Origin: Pseudonocardia sulfidoxydans NBRC 16205
Lineage (GTDB): Bacteria; Actinomycetota; Actinomycetes; Mycobacteriales; Pseudonocardiaceae
Assembly (NCBI RefSeq): GCF_007989085.1
Contig: NZ_BJVJ01000021.1
Span: 1-64,000 of the forward strand
DNA: 64,000 nucleotides
Direction of reading: 5' to 3'
Positions 1-8,307 of the stretch are shown here, one piece after another. The stretch's first letter is position 1, and each line of letters starts with the position of its first letter. Position numbers and translations under genes: made by a program. The notes beneath the pieces are model-generated. The model worked only from the letters and a program-made list of their open reading frames with translations, was not told the origin of the DNA and did not search any database.

Positions 1-64
1 ATCGGGCCGGTGACGGCGAGTCGATGCCGTACCCGGGAACGATCCGCGCCGCCCCGCCGCCCTC

Positions 65-889
65 TCACTCAGGGGCGGCGGCCTTCCGCACCGCCGCGGC
101 GAACACGTCCGGCGCCTCGACCGGCACGAAATGCCCCACACCGTCGACGGGCCGGACCTCGACCGCAGCGAACCACTCGCCGACCCGGTCCGACCACGCC
201 CGCGGGAACAGCGGATCGTGCTCGGGCCACAGGACCGTCGTCGGGGTCGCGACCCGGACCTCCGGCGGCTGCTCCACCAGCGCCCGCGCCGCCGTCCCCG
301 ACCCGCCGCGGTACCAGCCGATCGACGCCGTGAACGCGCCCGGCACCGCATACCGGCCGGTCAGATGGTCGAGCCGGTCCGGGGTGGGGGTGAACGCCGG
401 CCCGCTCCAGTGGTTCCAGAAGTGCGCGAGGTAGGCGCGGACCGCGTCGGGGCTCCCGTCGACGAGGCGCTCCGCCAGGTCGAGCTGATGGAACGCCTGG
501 TACCAGAACTCGCGCTGGGCCTCCGGTTCCAGGACGCGCCGCCCCGCCCCGGGCAACGGCGGCGTCACGACGAGCGCGCGCACCCGCTCGGGATGCTCCA
601 CCGCGAGCTGTTGCGCCACACGGCTCCCCACGTCGTAGCCGCCGACCACGGCATCGGCGAGCCCGAGCTCGTCCATCAGCTCGACGACCGCGCGCACCTG
701 CGAGGCCATCGCGTGGTCGCCGCCCGGGTCGCGATCGGACTCCCCGAACCCGCGCAGGTCGGGCACCACCACGTCCGCCGTGTCCGCGAGCAGCGGGACG
801 ACGTCGGCGTAGTCGGTGCGGTCGCCCGGCCAGCCGTGCAGCAGGAACGCAGGGGTGCCGGTTCCGGCGCGGTCGTGGGCCAGCATCAT
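65..889 (-). CDS. alpha/beta hydrolase (epoxide/haloalkane hydrolase-like)
   Basis: A 274-residue alpha/beta-hydrolase, probably cytosolic. Near the N-terminus it has the oxyanion motif HGWPGD and the strand motif DLRGFGESD. The nucleophile elbow is GGYDVGS, so the nucleophile is Asp, as in epoxide hydrolases and haloalkane dehalogenases. The C-terminal GVGHFVPVEAP supplies the catalytic His. The ATG start overlaps the stop of the upstream acyl-CoA ligase gene (ATGA), with a GAGAGGG ribosome site just before it, so the two are translationally coupled. The substrate is unknown. The operon suggests hydrolysis of a small organic compound linked to acyl-CoA formation, which is inference. Confidence 0.85.
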   Translation of the reverse strand: MMLAHDRAGTGTPAFLLHGWPGDRTDYADVVPLLADTADVVVPDLRGFGESDRDPGGDHAMASQVRAVVELMDELGLADAVVGGYDVGSRVAQQLAVEHPERVRALVVTPPLPGAGRRVLEPEAQREFWYQAFHQLDLAERLVDGSPDAVRAYLAHFWNHWSGPAFTPTPDRLDHLTGRYAVPGAFTASIGWYRGGSGTAARALVEQPPEVRVATPTTVLWPEHDPLFPRAWSDRVGEWFAAVEVRPVDGVGHFVPVEAPDVFAAAVRKAAAPE

Positions 890-2316
890 CGCCCTCTCGT
901 CAGCAGAGCCTTCTGGACCTTGCCCATCGCGTTGCGCGGCAACGACTCCACGACCCGCACCTCGCGCGGGCGCTTGTGCGTCGACAACCCGCCCGCGACG
1001 TGCCCGATCAGCTCGGCGGGCACGACGTCGTCGCCGACGACGTAGGCGACGATCCGCTGCCCGAGGTCGTCGTCGGGCTCCCCGACGACCGCGCACTCCC
1101 GCACCGACGGATGGTCGAGCAGTGCGGCCTCGATCTCCCCGGCGCCCACGCGGTAGCCGCCGGTCTTGATCAGGTCGACGGAGATGCGGCCGACGATGCG
1201 GTGCCGCCCGTCCTCGGTGATCACGGCCGCGTCGCCGGTGCGGAACCAGCCGTCGTCGGTCCACGACGCGGCCGTCGCCTCCGGCAGGCCGAGGTAGCCG
1301 TCGAACATCGTGGCGCCACGAACCTGCAGGTCACCGACCGTGAGACCGTCGTGCGGGACCGGGTCGCCGTGCTCGGTGCGCAGCCGCGACTCGACGCCCG
1401 CCACCGGCGTCCCGACCCACCCGGTGTGGACGGGCGCGTCCGCCCGCGCGGCCACGGTGATCAGCGTTTCGGTCATCCCGTAGCGCTCGACGGGCGACTT
1501 CCCGCTCAGCGCCGTCAGGGTCTCGGCGACCCGGTCGGGCAGCCCGGCGCTGCCGGACACGAGCAGCCGTGCGCCGGAGAGCGCGCGGGCGGCATCGGGG
1601 GAGTCGGCGACGCGGGACCAGACCGTCGGGACGCCGAAGTAGAGGGTGCCGCCCGCGGCCGCGTAGGCCTCGGGCCTGGGGCGCACCGTGTGCACGAGCG
1701 GGGAGCCGTGCCGCAACGCCCCCACCATGCCCAGGACCAGCCCGTGCACGTGGAACAGCGGCAGGCCGTGGACCAGGGTGTCGTCGGCCGTCCAGGCCCA
1801 GGCGTCGGCGAGGGCGTCGAGGTCGGCCGCGATGGCGCGCCGCGACATCACGACGCCCTTCGGCTTCCCGGTCGTCCCCGACGTGTACATGATCAACGCG
1901 GTGGTGTCGGGGTCGGGTTCGGCCTCCTGAACACTGCCGCTCGCGGTGACGTCGACCGCGACGCGCTCCAGCGTGACGCCCTCGGTCGGGGGCCCGAGCC
2001 ACAGCGTCGCGCCCGAGTCCGAGAGCACGTGCGCGCGTTCGAGTGTCCCGGAATCGGACGGCACCGGAACGACCGGCACACCCGCCAACAACCCGCCCAC
2101 GACGGAGACGATCGTCGCCAGGCTCGCGTCGCCGTGCACCGCGACCGCCGGCGCCCCCGCGATCCGCTCGGCGACCGCACCCGCCGCCGCCCACAGCTCC
2201 TCACGGCGCAACGACGTGTCGCCGACGGTGACGGCGGGCCGGGCGTCGTCACGGGCCGTTCCGAGGAGGGGCGGGTGGGCGGCATCGTCGCGTGCAGGCA
2301 CGGAACCAGCATGCAC
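886..2316 (-). CDS. matB: malonyl/methylmalonyl-CoA synthetase-like acyl-CoA ligase (MatB-like)
   Basis: A 476-residue ANL-superfamily enzyme that would adenylate a carboxylic acid and transfer it to CoA. Visible motifs in order are the P-loop MYTSGTTGKPKG (about 145), GLPLFHVHGL, the adenine-binding motif RYGMTET, the hinge RTGD, the segment DLIKTGGYRVGAGEIE, and the C-terminal RNAMGKVQK carrying the catalytic Lys. The wording of these blocks and the short length resemble Streptomyces MatB, so malonate or methylmalonate is the likely substrate. The start is GTG, since no ATG fits. It is divergent from the zinc-finger gene with only about 19 bp between starts, and is coupled to the downstream hydrolase. 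Confidence 0.75.
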   Translation of the reverse strand: MHAGSVPARDDAAHPPLLGTARDDARPAVTVGDTSLRREELWAAAGAVAERIAGAPAVAVHGDASLATIVSVVGGLLAGVPVVPVPSDSGTLERAHVLSDSGATLWLGPPTEGVTLERVAVDVTASGSVQEAEPDPDTTALIMYTSGTTGKPKGVVMSRRAIAADLDALADAWAWTADDTLVHGLPLFHVHGLVLGMVGALRHGSPLVHTVRPRPEAYAAAGGTLYFGVPTVWSRVADSPDAARALSGARLLVSGSAGLPDRVAETLTALSGKSPVERYGMTETLITVAARADAPVHTGWVGTPVAGVESRLRTEHGDPVPHDGLTVGDLQVRGATMFDGYLGLPEATAASWTDDGWFRTGDAAVITEDGRHRIVGRISVDLIKTGGYRVGAGEIEAALLDHPSVRECAVVGEPDDDLGQRIVAYVVGDDVVPAELIGHVAGGLSTHKRPREVRVVESLPRNAMGKVQKALLTRGR

Positions 2317-2335
2317 CCCGCGCTAGGGTCGGCCG

Positions 2336-2500
2336 GTGGCCACCACCGACACGCAACCGCGCTGTTCCTTCTGCGGCAAGGGTGCCGACGAGGTGCACCG
2401 GCTCGTCGTGGGTGTCGACGTCGCGATCTGCGACGACTGCGTGCGCCTCGCCTCCGACGCGGTCGACGAGGCCGACGCCAACCCCTGTGAGTGGCGATAG
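2336..2500 (+). CDS. ClpX-type zinc-finger mini-protein
   Basis: A 54-residue ORF with a GTG start. It contains CSFCGKGADEVHRLVVG followed by ICDDCVRLA, that is C-X2-C and C-X2-C. This is the pattern of the N-terminal zinc-binding domain of the ClpX unfoldase, but no AAA+ domain follows. A TAGGGT hexamer (2324-2329) lies 6 nt before the GTG, so the mRNA is probably leaderless. The last codons (Cys-Glu-Trp-Arg-stop) lie inside the palindrome that follows, so the repeat supplies the stop. In ClpX this domain dimerises and docks adaptors or substrates. A role as ClpX competitor or adaptor is inference only. Confidence 0.75.
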   Translation: MATTDTQPRCSFCGKGADEVHRLVVGVDVAICDDCVRLASDAVDEADANPCEWR

Positions 2501-2527
2501 TCGCTATAGCGACTATCGCCACTCACA
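2486..2527. repeat. Palindromic repeat family 1, copy 1 (42 bp)
   Basis: A perfect palindrome with no loop and 21-bp arms. The core arm reads GTGAGTGGCGATAGTCGCTA. It lies between the convergent zinc-finger and aldo/keto reductase genes and includes the zinc-finger stop codon. There is no T-tract. Four related copies occur at 10863, 18167, 21513 and 57788. Confidence 0.95.
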
Positions 2528-2596
2528 AGGTCTGAGCTGCTGCGCCGCCGGTCCGGCCCGAGGTCGGTCAGCGGCGGCCGGCGGGCTTCACAGCGG

Positions 2597-3583
2597 TCAT
2601 GCGCGGGCCGGGGTCTCGTTGCCGACGCGGCTCATGTCCGGGTACCGCTGGCCCGCCGGGCGGATCGCGTCGAGGCGGGCGAGGTCGTCGTCGGTCAGCG
2701 TGACGTCGACCGAGGCGGCGTTCTCCTCCAGATAGGAGATCCGCTTGGTGCCGGGGATGGGGACGACGTCGTCACCCTTGGCCAGCAGCCACGCCAGCGC
2801 GACCTGCCCCGCCGTCGCACCGTGCGCCTGTGCGACGTGTGTGACCGTCTCGACGGCGGCGAGGTTCTGCGTCAGGTTGTCGCCCTGGAACCGGGGCATC
2901 GTGCGCCGCATGTCCTTGTCGCCCAACGCCGTGTCGCCGGAGACGCGGCCGGTGAGGATCGCGCGGCCCAGCGGGCTGAAGGGGACGATTCCGACGCCCA
3001 GCTCGCGGGCGGTGGGCACGACGTCGTCCTCGAGCTCGCGGGTGAACAGCGACCATTCCGACTGCAGGGCCGCGATCGGGTGTTCGGCGACGGCGCGGCG
3101 CAGCGTGGGCGCCGTGGCCTCCGACAGTCCGAGGTGGCGGACCAGGCCGGCCTGTACGAGCTCGGCCATGGCGCCGACGCTGTCCTCGATCGGGACCCGC
3201 GGGTCGGGGCGGTGCAGGTAGTAGAGGTCGACGTGGTCGACGCCGAGGCGACGCAGCGACGCCTCGCAGGCCTCGCGGACCCGCTCGGGGCGGCCGTCGA
3301 TCCCGCCGGGCCGACCGTCGGCCCCGGCGACGAGGCCGAACTTGGTGGCGAGGACGACCTCGTCGCGACGGGTGCGCAGGACCTCGGAGAGCAGCTCCTC
3401 GTTGTGGCCGCTGCCGTAGACGTCGGCGGTGTCGATGAAGGTCACCCCGATGTCGATGGCGCGGTTGACGGTGGCGAGGGAGGTGTCGCGGTCGGCGTCG
3501 CCGTAGGCCGTGCTCATGCCCATGCAGCCGAGGCCGAGGGCGCTGACGGTCAGAGGGCCGAGTTTGCGGGTGGGAAGGGCCAC
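2597..3583 (-). CDS. aldo/keto reductase
   Basis: A 328-residue NAD(P)H-dependent oxidoreductase of the AKR superfamily (TIM barrel). The catalytic tetrad is visible: DTADVYG (Asp and Tyr), ATKFG (Lys) and LHRPDPR (His). The C-terminal IPGTKR is the cofactor-binding region, so reduction of an aldehyde or ketone is expected. I place the start at GTG 3583, giving VALPTRKLG, which matches the usual AKR N-terminus. The frame is open to 3619 but the extra residues look unlike the family. Its 3' end faces the zinc-finger gene, with palindrome copy 1 between them. The substrate is not predictable. Confidence 0.88.
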   Translation of the reverse strand: MALPTRKLGPLTVSALGLGCMGMSTAYGDADRDTSLATVNRAIDIGVTFIDTADVYGSGHNEELLSEVLRTRRDEVVLATKFGLVAGADGRPGGIDGRPERVREACEASLRRLGVDHVDLYYLHRPDPRVPIEDSVGAMAELVQAGLVRHLGLSEATAPTLRRAVAEHPIAALQSEWSLFTRELEDDVVPTARELGVGIVPFSPLGRAILTGRVSGDTALGDKDMRRTMPRFQGDNLTQNLAAVETVTHVAQAHGATAGQVALAWLLAKGDDVVPIPGTKRISYLEENAASVDVTLTDDDLARLDAIRPAGQRYPDMSRVGNETPARA

Positions 3584-3684
3584 GTCCCACGACGTTAGAC
3601 CCGAGCACCCGGCGCGCACCCTCGGCCGCCCCGGAGCCGGTTACGCTTACCCATGCTCGTCGACCGGCCGGCGGAGGACGCTGC

Positions 3685-4404
3685 GTGACACCGACCGTCC
3701 CCTCCGACGACGGTGAGCCCGGCGGTCGCCGGATCGTGCTCAGGCTCGATCGTGCGCAGGTCCGCGGGCACGTCGTCGACGCGAACGACGGCATCATCGC
3801 CACCGCGGGGGTCGTGGAGGGTCTGCTCGGGGCCGGGGCTGCCGGCAGCACGGTCGTCCTCGGGTCACTCGCCGCGATGGTCGGCGGCGCCATCGCGCTG
3901 GGCGGCATGAAGTACTCCGAGGCGGCCGACGAACGCGACGCCCGATCGGCCACCATCGAGGCCGAACGCCACCAGCTCGACAGCGCGCCCGAGGAAGAGC
4001 TCGCCGAGCTCACCGGCATCTACGAAGCCAAAGGACTCTCGCCCGACCTCGCCCGAGCGGTCGCCGAGCAGCTCAGCGAACACGATGCCCTGGCCGCGCA
4101 CGCCGAGATGGAGCACGGTATCGACGTCGGTGGCCGTGACCTCACCCCGCTGTTCACCGCGACCCTCGCCGGGGTGGCGTTCGTCATCGGCTCGGCCGTG
4201 CCGCTGCTCATGATCCTGGTGGCGCCCGCGGGGGTGCGGATCCCGGCGACATTCGTCGCCGTGGTCCTCGCGCTGGGCATCACCGCGACGATCGTCGCCA
4301 CCCTCGGCGGCGCCAGGATGTGGCGCACCATCGTGCGCACCGTCTCCCTCGGACTGGTCACGATGCTGCTGACGCTCGTCGGCGGCACTCTGATCGGTCT
4401 GTGA
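3685..4404 (+). CDS. VIT1/CCC1-family membrane protein
   Basis: A 239-residue membrane protein of the VIT1/CCC1 family, which in eukaryotes moves Fe2+/Mn2+ into vacuoles. The hallmark VVDANDGIIATAGVVEG lies near residue 35, followed by a first hydrophobic pair, a polar acidic stretch (about 80-150, rich in Glu, Asp and His, fitting the family's metal-binding insert) and three C-terminal hydrophobic segments. The start is GTG 3685 with GGAGG 9 nt upstream. It is monocistronic, with the Fe-dependent dehydrogenase following about 110 bp later. Bacterial substrates of this family are less certain; iron or manganese is inferred. Confidence 0.85.
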   Translation: MTPTVPSDDGEPGGRRIVLRLDRAQVRGHVVDANDGIIATAGVVEGLLGAGAAGSTVVLGSLAAMVGGAIALGGMKYSEAADERDARSATIEAERHQLDSAPEEELAELTGIYEAKGLSPDLARAVAEQLSEHDALAAHAEMEHGIDVGGRDLTPLFTATLAGVAFVIGSAVPLLMILVAPAGVRIPATFVAVVLALGITATIVATLGGARMWRTIVRTVSLGLVTMLLTLVGGTLIGL

Positions 4405-4512
4405 CCGGCGCCGACGCACGGTACGGACGGCCCGGCGTCCTCGAACGGTTGCACCGACCGGCCGGTCGGGGGTCAGAATTGGACACAGCCGAGGTTCGAG
4501 GAGGAGCCACAC

Positions 4513-5685
4513 ATGGGGCTGACCACGTTCGACATGCCGCGCATCGACCGGGTCGTGCAGGGCCCCGGCGCCGTGCACGCGATCGGCGAGGAGCTGCGAC
4601 GCCGCGGGCTGTCGCGGGCCTACCTGGTCACCGGACGGTCCGTCGGGTCGAGCGCGCACTTCCGCGACCTCGTCGACGAGCTGGGCGACTCCGTGGCCGG
4701 CGTCTACGACCGCGTCCTCGCGCACAACCCCGTCGACAGGGTCGTCGAACTGATCGGTGAGGCCCGCACGTCCGGCGCCGACGTCCTCATCGCCGTCGGC
4801 GGCGGATCGCCCATCGACGCCGCGAAGCTCGCCGCACTCGGTGTGGCGCACGGGATCACGACGACCGCGGGCCTCGCCGAGTTCGCCGTCGTCTTCGAGT
4901 ACCCCGACACCGTGAGGATCCGCCCGCTCGACACTGCGCCGCTGCCGACGTTCGCCGTCCCCACCACGCTCTCGGCCGCCGAGTGGGACGGCTTCTGCGG
5001 CTCGGTCGACCACGCCCGCGACACCAAGGACCTCACCGCCTACCTGGAGCTCACCCCGCAGGTCGTGTTCCTCGACCCCGAGTTCGCCGCCCACACCCCG
5101 CGCGACCTCTGGGCCCAGACCGGCGTCCGGGCCCTCGACCACGCCATCGAGATCGGCTACGCCAAGAACGCGCACCCGTTCTTCTCCGCACTCACGACGG
5201 GCGCGCTGCGGCTCCTCGCCGCGAACCTGCCCCGCTCCGTGAAGGACCCGCAGGACCTCGACGCTGCGCTCAACTGCCAGATCGCGGCCTGGATGTCGAT
5301 CATCGGCGTGCACAACGTGTCGCTCGGCCTCTCGCACGCCATCGGTCACCAGCTCGGCGCGCTCGGCATCCCGCACGGCGTGACCTCGTGCATCATGCTG
5401 CCGCACGTCATGCGCTTCCTCGAGCCCGTCACGAAGGACGCTCAGGCCCGCATGGCGACGACCCTCGTCGAAGCCGGCGTCGCCGGCCCCGGCGAACCCG
5501 CCGCCGACGCCATGGACCGGCTCCTCGACGACCTCGGCGTGCCCCGGCGCGTCTCCGACTTCGACATCCCGAAGGAGAAGATCCCCGTCGTCGCGGCCTC
5601 GTCGATGGGCGACATCGTCGTCCGCGAGTCGCCGCGCCCCGTCGACGAGGCCACGATCACCCGGCTGCTCGAGACGGTGTGGTGA
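4513..5685 (+). CDS. iron-containing alcohol dehydrogenase (maleylacetate reductase-like)
   Basis: A 390-residue group III Fe-dependent dehydrogenase. The Rossmann-like N-domain has GGGSPIDAAK (about 97), which binds NAD(P). The helical C-domain has the likely metal ligands in GVRALDHAIE and in the LSHAIGHQLGA and IPHG segments. A strong GAGGAGG ribosome site precedes ATG 4513. Its stop lies inside the end of the convergent HAD gene (29-bp overlap). Maleylacetate reductases and hydroxyacid dehydrogenases share this architecture, so the substrate is open. Confidence 0.85.
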   Translation: MGLTTFDMPRIDRVVQGPGAVHAIGEELRRRGLSRAYLVTGRSVGSSAHFRDLVDELGDSVAGVYDRVLAHNPVDRVVELIGEARTSGADVLIAVGGGSPIDAAKLAALGVAHGITTTAGLAEFAVVFEYPDTVRIRPLDTAPLPTFAVPTTLSAAEWDGFCGSVDHARDTKDLTAYLELTPQVVFLDPEFAAHTPRDLWAQTGVRALDHAIEIGYAKNAHPFFSALTTGALRLLAANLPRSVKDPQDLDAALNCQIAAWMSIIGVHNVSLGLSHAIGHQLGALGIPHGVTSCIMLPHVMRFLEPVTKDAQARMATTLVEAGVAGPGEPAADAMDRLLDDLGVPRRVSDFDIPKEKIPVVAASSMGDIVVRESPRPVDEATITRLLETVW

Positions 5686-6334
5686 GCGCTCCTGCGTCCA
5701 GTTCCAACGCGCGCTCCAGGGCGTCGAGAGCCTGCTGCTCGCCCGTCACCTTGATCGCGAGCATGCCCAACGCGGCCGCGGGCTTGCAGTTGATCCCCAG
5801 GTCGTCGAGGTAGACGCACTCGTCGGGCCGGACCCCCAACGCGGCACACGCCAACGTGTAGACGCGGGGGTCCGGCTTCCGGACGCCCACCTTGCTGCTC
5901 TCGACGACGTGGTCGAACCGCGCCATCACCGCGGCGATCGCGTCGGCCTTCTGCGCGGTCGGCGACATCTGCGCGCCGTGGCCCGCCGGGACGTTGTTGG
6001 TGATGCAGCCCAGCCGGTAACCCAAGGCGCGCAGGCGGTCCAGGGCCTCGACCATCCGCGGGCGCAGATCGCCCGACAGCAACGCCAGCACGTCGCGACC
6101 CGGAAGGTCGTACCCCAACTCGCGGGCCTCCTCGGCGAACAACGTGTCGAACCGCGCCTCGTCGATCTCCGCCCGCTCGAACAACGCCCACGCGTTGCCG
6201 TCCGGGTTCACGGTGTTGATGCGGCGCACCAGATCGTGGGGCAGCCCGCGTTCGGCCTCCATCCGGTTGAACGCGTCGAACGGGGACGACGTGATCACCC
6301 CGCCGAAGTCGAAGACGACGGTCGTGCGGTTCAA
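5657..6334 (-). CDS. HAD-superfamily (subfamily IA) phosphatase-like protein
   Basis: A 225-residue haloacid-dehalogenase-like hydrolase. Motif I is VVFDFGGVIT: the nucleophile Asp is present but the usual second Asp is Gly, as in several DFGGV-type IA members. Motif II is the Thr/Asn in CITNN, motif III the Lys in SKVGVRKPD, and motif IV YLDDLGIN. The start is TTG 6334, overlapping the stop of the upstream polymerase gene (TTGA), so the two are likely cotranscribed and coupled. The function is unassigned. The link to a repair polymerase may be only operonic. Confidence 0.82.
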   Translation of the reverse strand: MNRTTVVFDFGGVITSSPFDAFNRMEAERGLPHDLVRRINTVNPDGNAWALFERAEIDEARFDTLFAEEARELGYDLPGRDVLALLSGDLRPRMVEALDRLRALGYRLGCITNNVPAGHGAQMSPTAQKADAIAAVMARFDHVVESSKVGVRKPDPRVYTLACAALGVRPDECVYLDDLGINCKPAAALGMLAIKVTGEQQALDALERALELDAGALTTPSRAAG

Positions 6335-7302
6335 CCCTGCTCCTTCGCTGCCTGCTCGCGCGCGCGTTTGCGCCGCTTGCCCTCGTGCATCGCCTGCACC
6401 CGCGGCACCGGGATCGTGTGCCCCTGCTCGACCAGGTCGGCCGGCAACGGCTGCGGCTCCGGCATCGCATCACGCCACGGGTCCCTCTCACCCAACAGCT
6501 CTGCGACGTTGCGCACCGTGAAATCCCGCGGATGCACGTCGTCGAGATCCGACCAGGCCACCGGGAACGACACCGGCAACCCCGGCCGCGCCCGCGGACT
6601 GTAGGCCGCGACGATCGTCGCCCCACCCACCCGCGTCGGATCCAGGAACACCCTGCCGCCACGGTCGTCCTTGATGAACGCCGTCGTCGCCGCGCCCGGG
6701 TCGACCGCCTCCGCCCGCACAGCCAGCGCCCGCGTCGCCGCGGCCGTGTCGTCGAACTCAGGCTCGCCCGACAGCGGGACGACGACGTGGATCCCCTTGG
6801 CCCCGCTCGTCTTCACCGCCGCCGCCAGCCCCGCGTCGGCCAACGCCTGCTCGACGAGCCGCGCCGCCCGCACCACCGCCGCGAAGTCGTCGCCCTCCGG
6901 GGGGTCCAGGTCCAGCACCAGCTCCCGGGCCCGCGTGTCCCCGATCCGCATCAGCGTCGGGTGGTACTCCACCGCCCGCTGGTTCGCGAACCACAACAGG
7001 CCGCGCCTGTCGTCGACCAGCGCGTACGACACCTCCCGGTGCGACGTCTGCGCCCACACCGTCGTCGACCGCATCCACTCCGGCGCGTACTTCGGCAGGT
7101 TCTTCTGCATGAACGGCGGCGACCCCGGCCGCGCGCGGATCACCGACAACGGGCGATCGCGGAGCTCGGGAAGGATGCGGTCTGCGACGGCATCCAGGTG
7201 GTCGACGAGGTCGCGCTTCGTCGCCTCCGCCCCGTCGAACAACGGCTGGTCGAGGTTGCTGAGCTCGACGCCCTCGCGCGTCTCCGTCGTGCCCCGGGGC
7301 AT
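6331..7302 (-). CDS. LigD-type NHEJ polymerase domain protein (PrimPol)
   Basis: A 323-residue stand-alone archaeo-eukaryotic primase-type polymerase, equivalent to the polymerase module of LigD that fills ends during non-homologous end joining. The metal motif LVLDLDPPEGDDF (about 150), the TSGAKGIHVVVPL block and the C-terminal DPTRVGGATIVAAYSPRARPG block are all present. There is no ligase or phosphoesterase module; a ligase-type protein and Ku are encoded 17-19 kb away. ATG 7302 is chosen because an AGGAGG site precedes it and the upstream frame is not LigD-like. It is coupled to the HAD gene. Confidence 0.9.
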   Translation of the reverse strand: MPRGTTETREGVELSNLDQPLFDGAEATKRDLVDHLDAVADRILPELRDRPLSVIRARPGSPPFMQKNLPKYAPEWMRSTTVWAQTSHREVSYALVDDRRGLLWFANQRAVEYHPTLMRIGDTRARELVLDLDPPEGDDFAAVVRAARLVEQALADAGLAAAVKTSGAKGIHVVVPLSGEPEFDDTAAATRALAVRAEAVDPGAATTAFIKDDRGGRVFLDPTRVGGATIVAAYSPRARPGLPVSFPVAWSDLDDVHPRDFTVRNVAELLGERDPWRDAMPEPQPLPADLVEQGHTIPVPRVQAMHEGKRRKRAREQAAKEQG

Positions 7303-7769
7303 CGCCGCTCCTCCTGTCTCGGACAGGACTGTCCTACCAGGCGGCCGCCGTCGGGCCGCAGACCTGCCCCGAACAGCGCTCGATCGGGCCGAATCCCGGG
7401 TCGGATCCGAACGATTGGGTGCCAGCCCCGATTGTCGACCCTGACGATGAAATGCCTGATCAAGTCTGCACGCTGCCGGCTCCCTTTCCGGGTCCAACGA
7501 CCCGCCGCCATTCGGATGCTCCACACCGACTGATCGGAGTCTTGGCTGGTCAGGGCGGTCCAGAATGGAGCAGACGTGTGACCGCTGCCGAGGTTGCGAC
7601 AACTTCCGATGAATCTGTGCAGCCGTACGGCCGAACTTTTCACAGGCTCGTAACAGCTGATTCCCAGGAAACGACCGGCTGGGAACGGAGCAACGCGACT
7701 CCTCTCGACTTCCCCGAATCTCATTCGACCCCGGCCCCCGACCGGGCGTCACCTCCGGAAGGAACACCG
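7303..7769. other. Divergent intergenic region, no gene seen
   Basis: About 470 bp between the polymerase gene and the secreted repeat-protein gene. It is less GC-rich than its surroundings and should hold both promoters. A GGAAGG ribosome site lies just before 7770. I found no convincing ORF, RNA gene or riboswitch consensus. Confidence 0.6.
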
Positions 7770-7871
7770 GTGAACAAGAACCTTCGCCGCGGCGCGTACG
7801 TCGTCGCGCTCTCCAGCAGCCTCCTGTTGATGGGTGGCGCGGTCGCTCAGGCCGCCGGCCCCGGCGGACAG

Positions 7872-7925
7872 GGCGGTGGCGGCAACCAGGGCGGTGGCGG
7901 CAACCAGGGCGGTGGCGGCAACCAG
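7872..7925 (+). repeat. 18-bp tandem repeat, 3 copies
   Basis: Three exact copies of GGCGGTGGCGGCAACCAG, encoding the Gly-Gly-Gly-Gly-Asn-Gln part of the secreted protein. The frameshift follows directly after the last copy, which fits slippage. Confidence 0.9.
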
Positions 7926-7971
7926 GGCGGTTCAGGGCGGTGGCTCGCAGACGCCCGCCCGCACGGGCGGT

Positions 7972-8061
7972 CAGCACGGGCACGGTCAGCACGGGCACGG
8001 TCAGCACGGGCACGGTCAGCACGGGCACGGTCAGCACGGGCACGGTCAGCACGGGCACGGC
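7972..8061 (+). repeat. 15-bp tandem repeat, 6 copies
   Basis: Six near-identical copies of CAGCACGGGCACGGT encoding Gln-His-Gly-His-Gly in the +1 frame of the secreted protein gene. The unit is a multiple of three, so copy number could vary without changing frame. Confidence 0.92.
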
Positions 8062-8211
8062 CAGCACGGTGGCGGTTCGCAGAACCCGACCCGCACGGGC
8101 GGGCAGCAGACCCGCCACGTCGTCGACATCAACCACCTCGTCGACGGCATCTTCGGGCACGTCACGAAGGCGGCGGGCAACTTCCGCTTCTGAGCTGTTC
8201 CGGTGACGCCC

Positions 8212-8242
8212 GCGGCCCCCGTCTTCTCGAGGCGGGGGTCGC
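8212..8242 (+). terminator. GC-rich hairpin after the repeat-protein gene
   Basis: Arms GCGGCCCCCG and CGGGGGTCGC with one mismatch and an 11-nt loop, starting 18 bp after the stop at 8193. There is no T-tract, as is usual for actinobacterial terminators. Confidence 0.5.
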
Positions 8243-8307
8243 GGTCATCGCTGGACCGTTGCGGGGCGGGGCGTCATCCTGGGGCGAGCCGACACGGAGG
8301 AGCGACG

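Larger units (their letters stand above)
7770..8193 (+). pseudogene. secreted Gly/His-repeat protein gene with frameshift
   Basis: GTG 7770 follows a GGAAGG site and opens a signal peptide (MNKNLRRG, then a hydrophobic stretch ending AVAQAAG). Next come three GGGGNQ-type 6-residue repeats. Near 7930-7945 the original frame runs into Arg-rich nonsense, while the +1 frame continues with GGGSQTPARTGGQ, six QHGHG repeats, another GGSQNPTRTGG block and a conserved-looking tail ending AAGNFRF. One extra G in the CAGGGCGG run would explain it, either a sequence error or slippage in repeats. The intact product would be about 140 residues, extracytoplasmic, and possibly metal-binding through the His repeats (inference). 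Confidence 0.6.

Noticed and set aside
1-64. 3' end of a gene at the left window edge (frame ending TGA at 11-13)
   Set aside because: Only three codons are visible, too few to support a gene.
886-2490. Long plus-strand ORF opposite the MatB-like gene
   Set aside because: Arg/Gly/Asp-rich low-complexity translation with no domain; an antisense shadow typical of very GC-rich DNA.
2471-2735. Short ORFs running through the palindromes (peptides such as MSGNSRYSDY or MAIVAIATIATH)
   Set aside because: They are identical at every family 1 copy because they translate the palindrome itself; flanking parts differ and show no coding bias.
7303-7769. Cyclic di-AMP (ydaO-type) riboswitch before the secreted repeat protein
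   Set aside because: Cell-wall protein genes often have it in actinobacteria, but I could not find its conserved blocks here.
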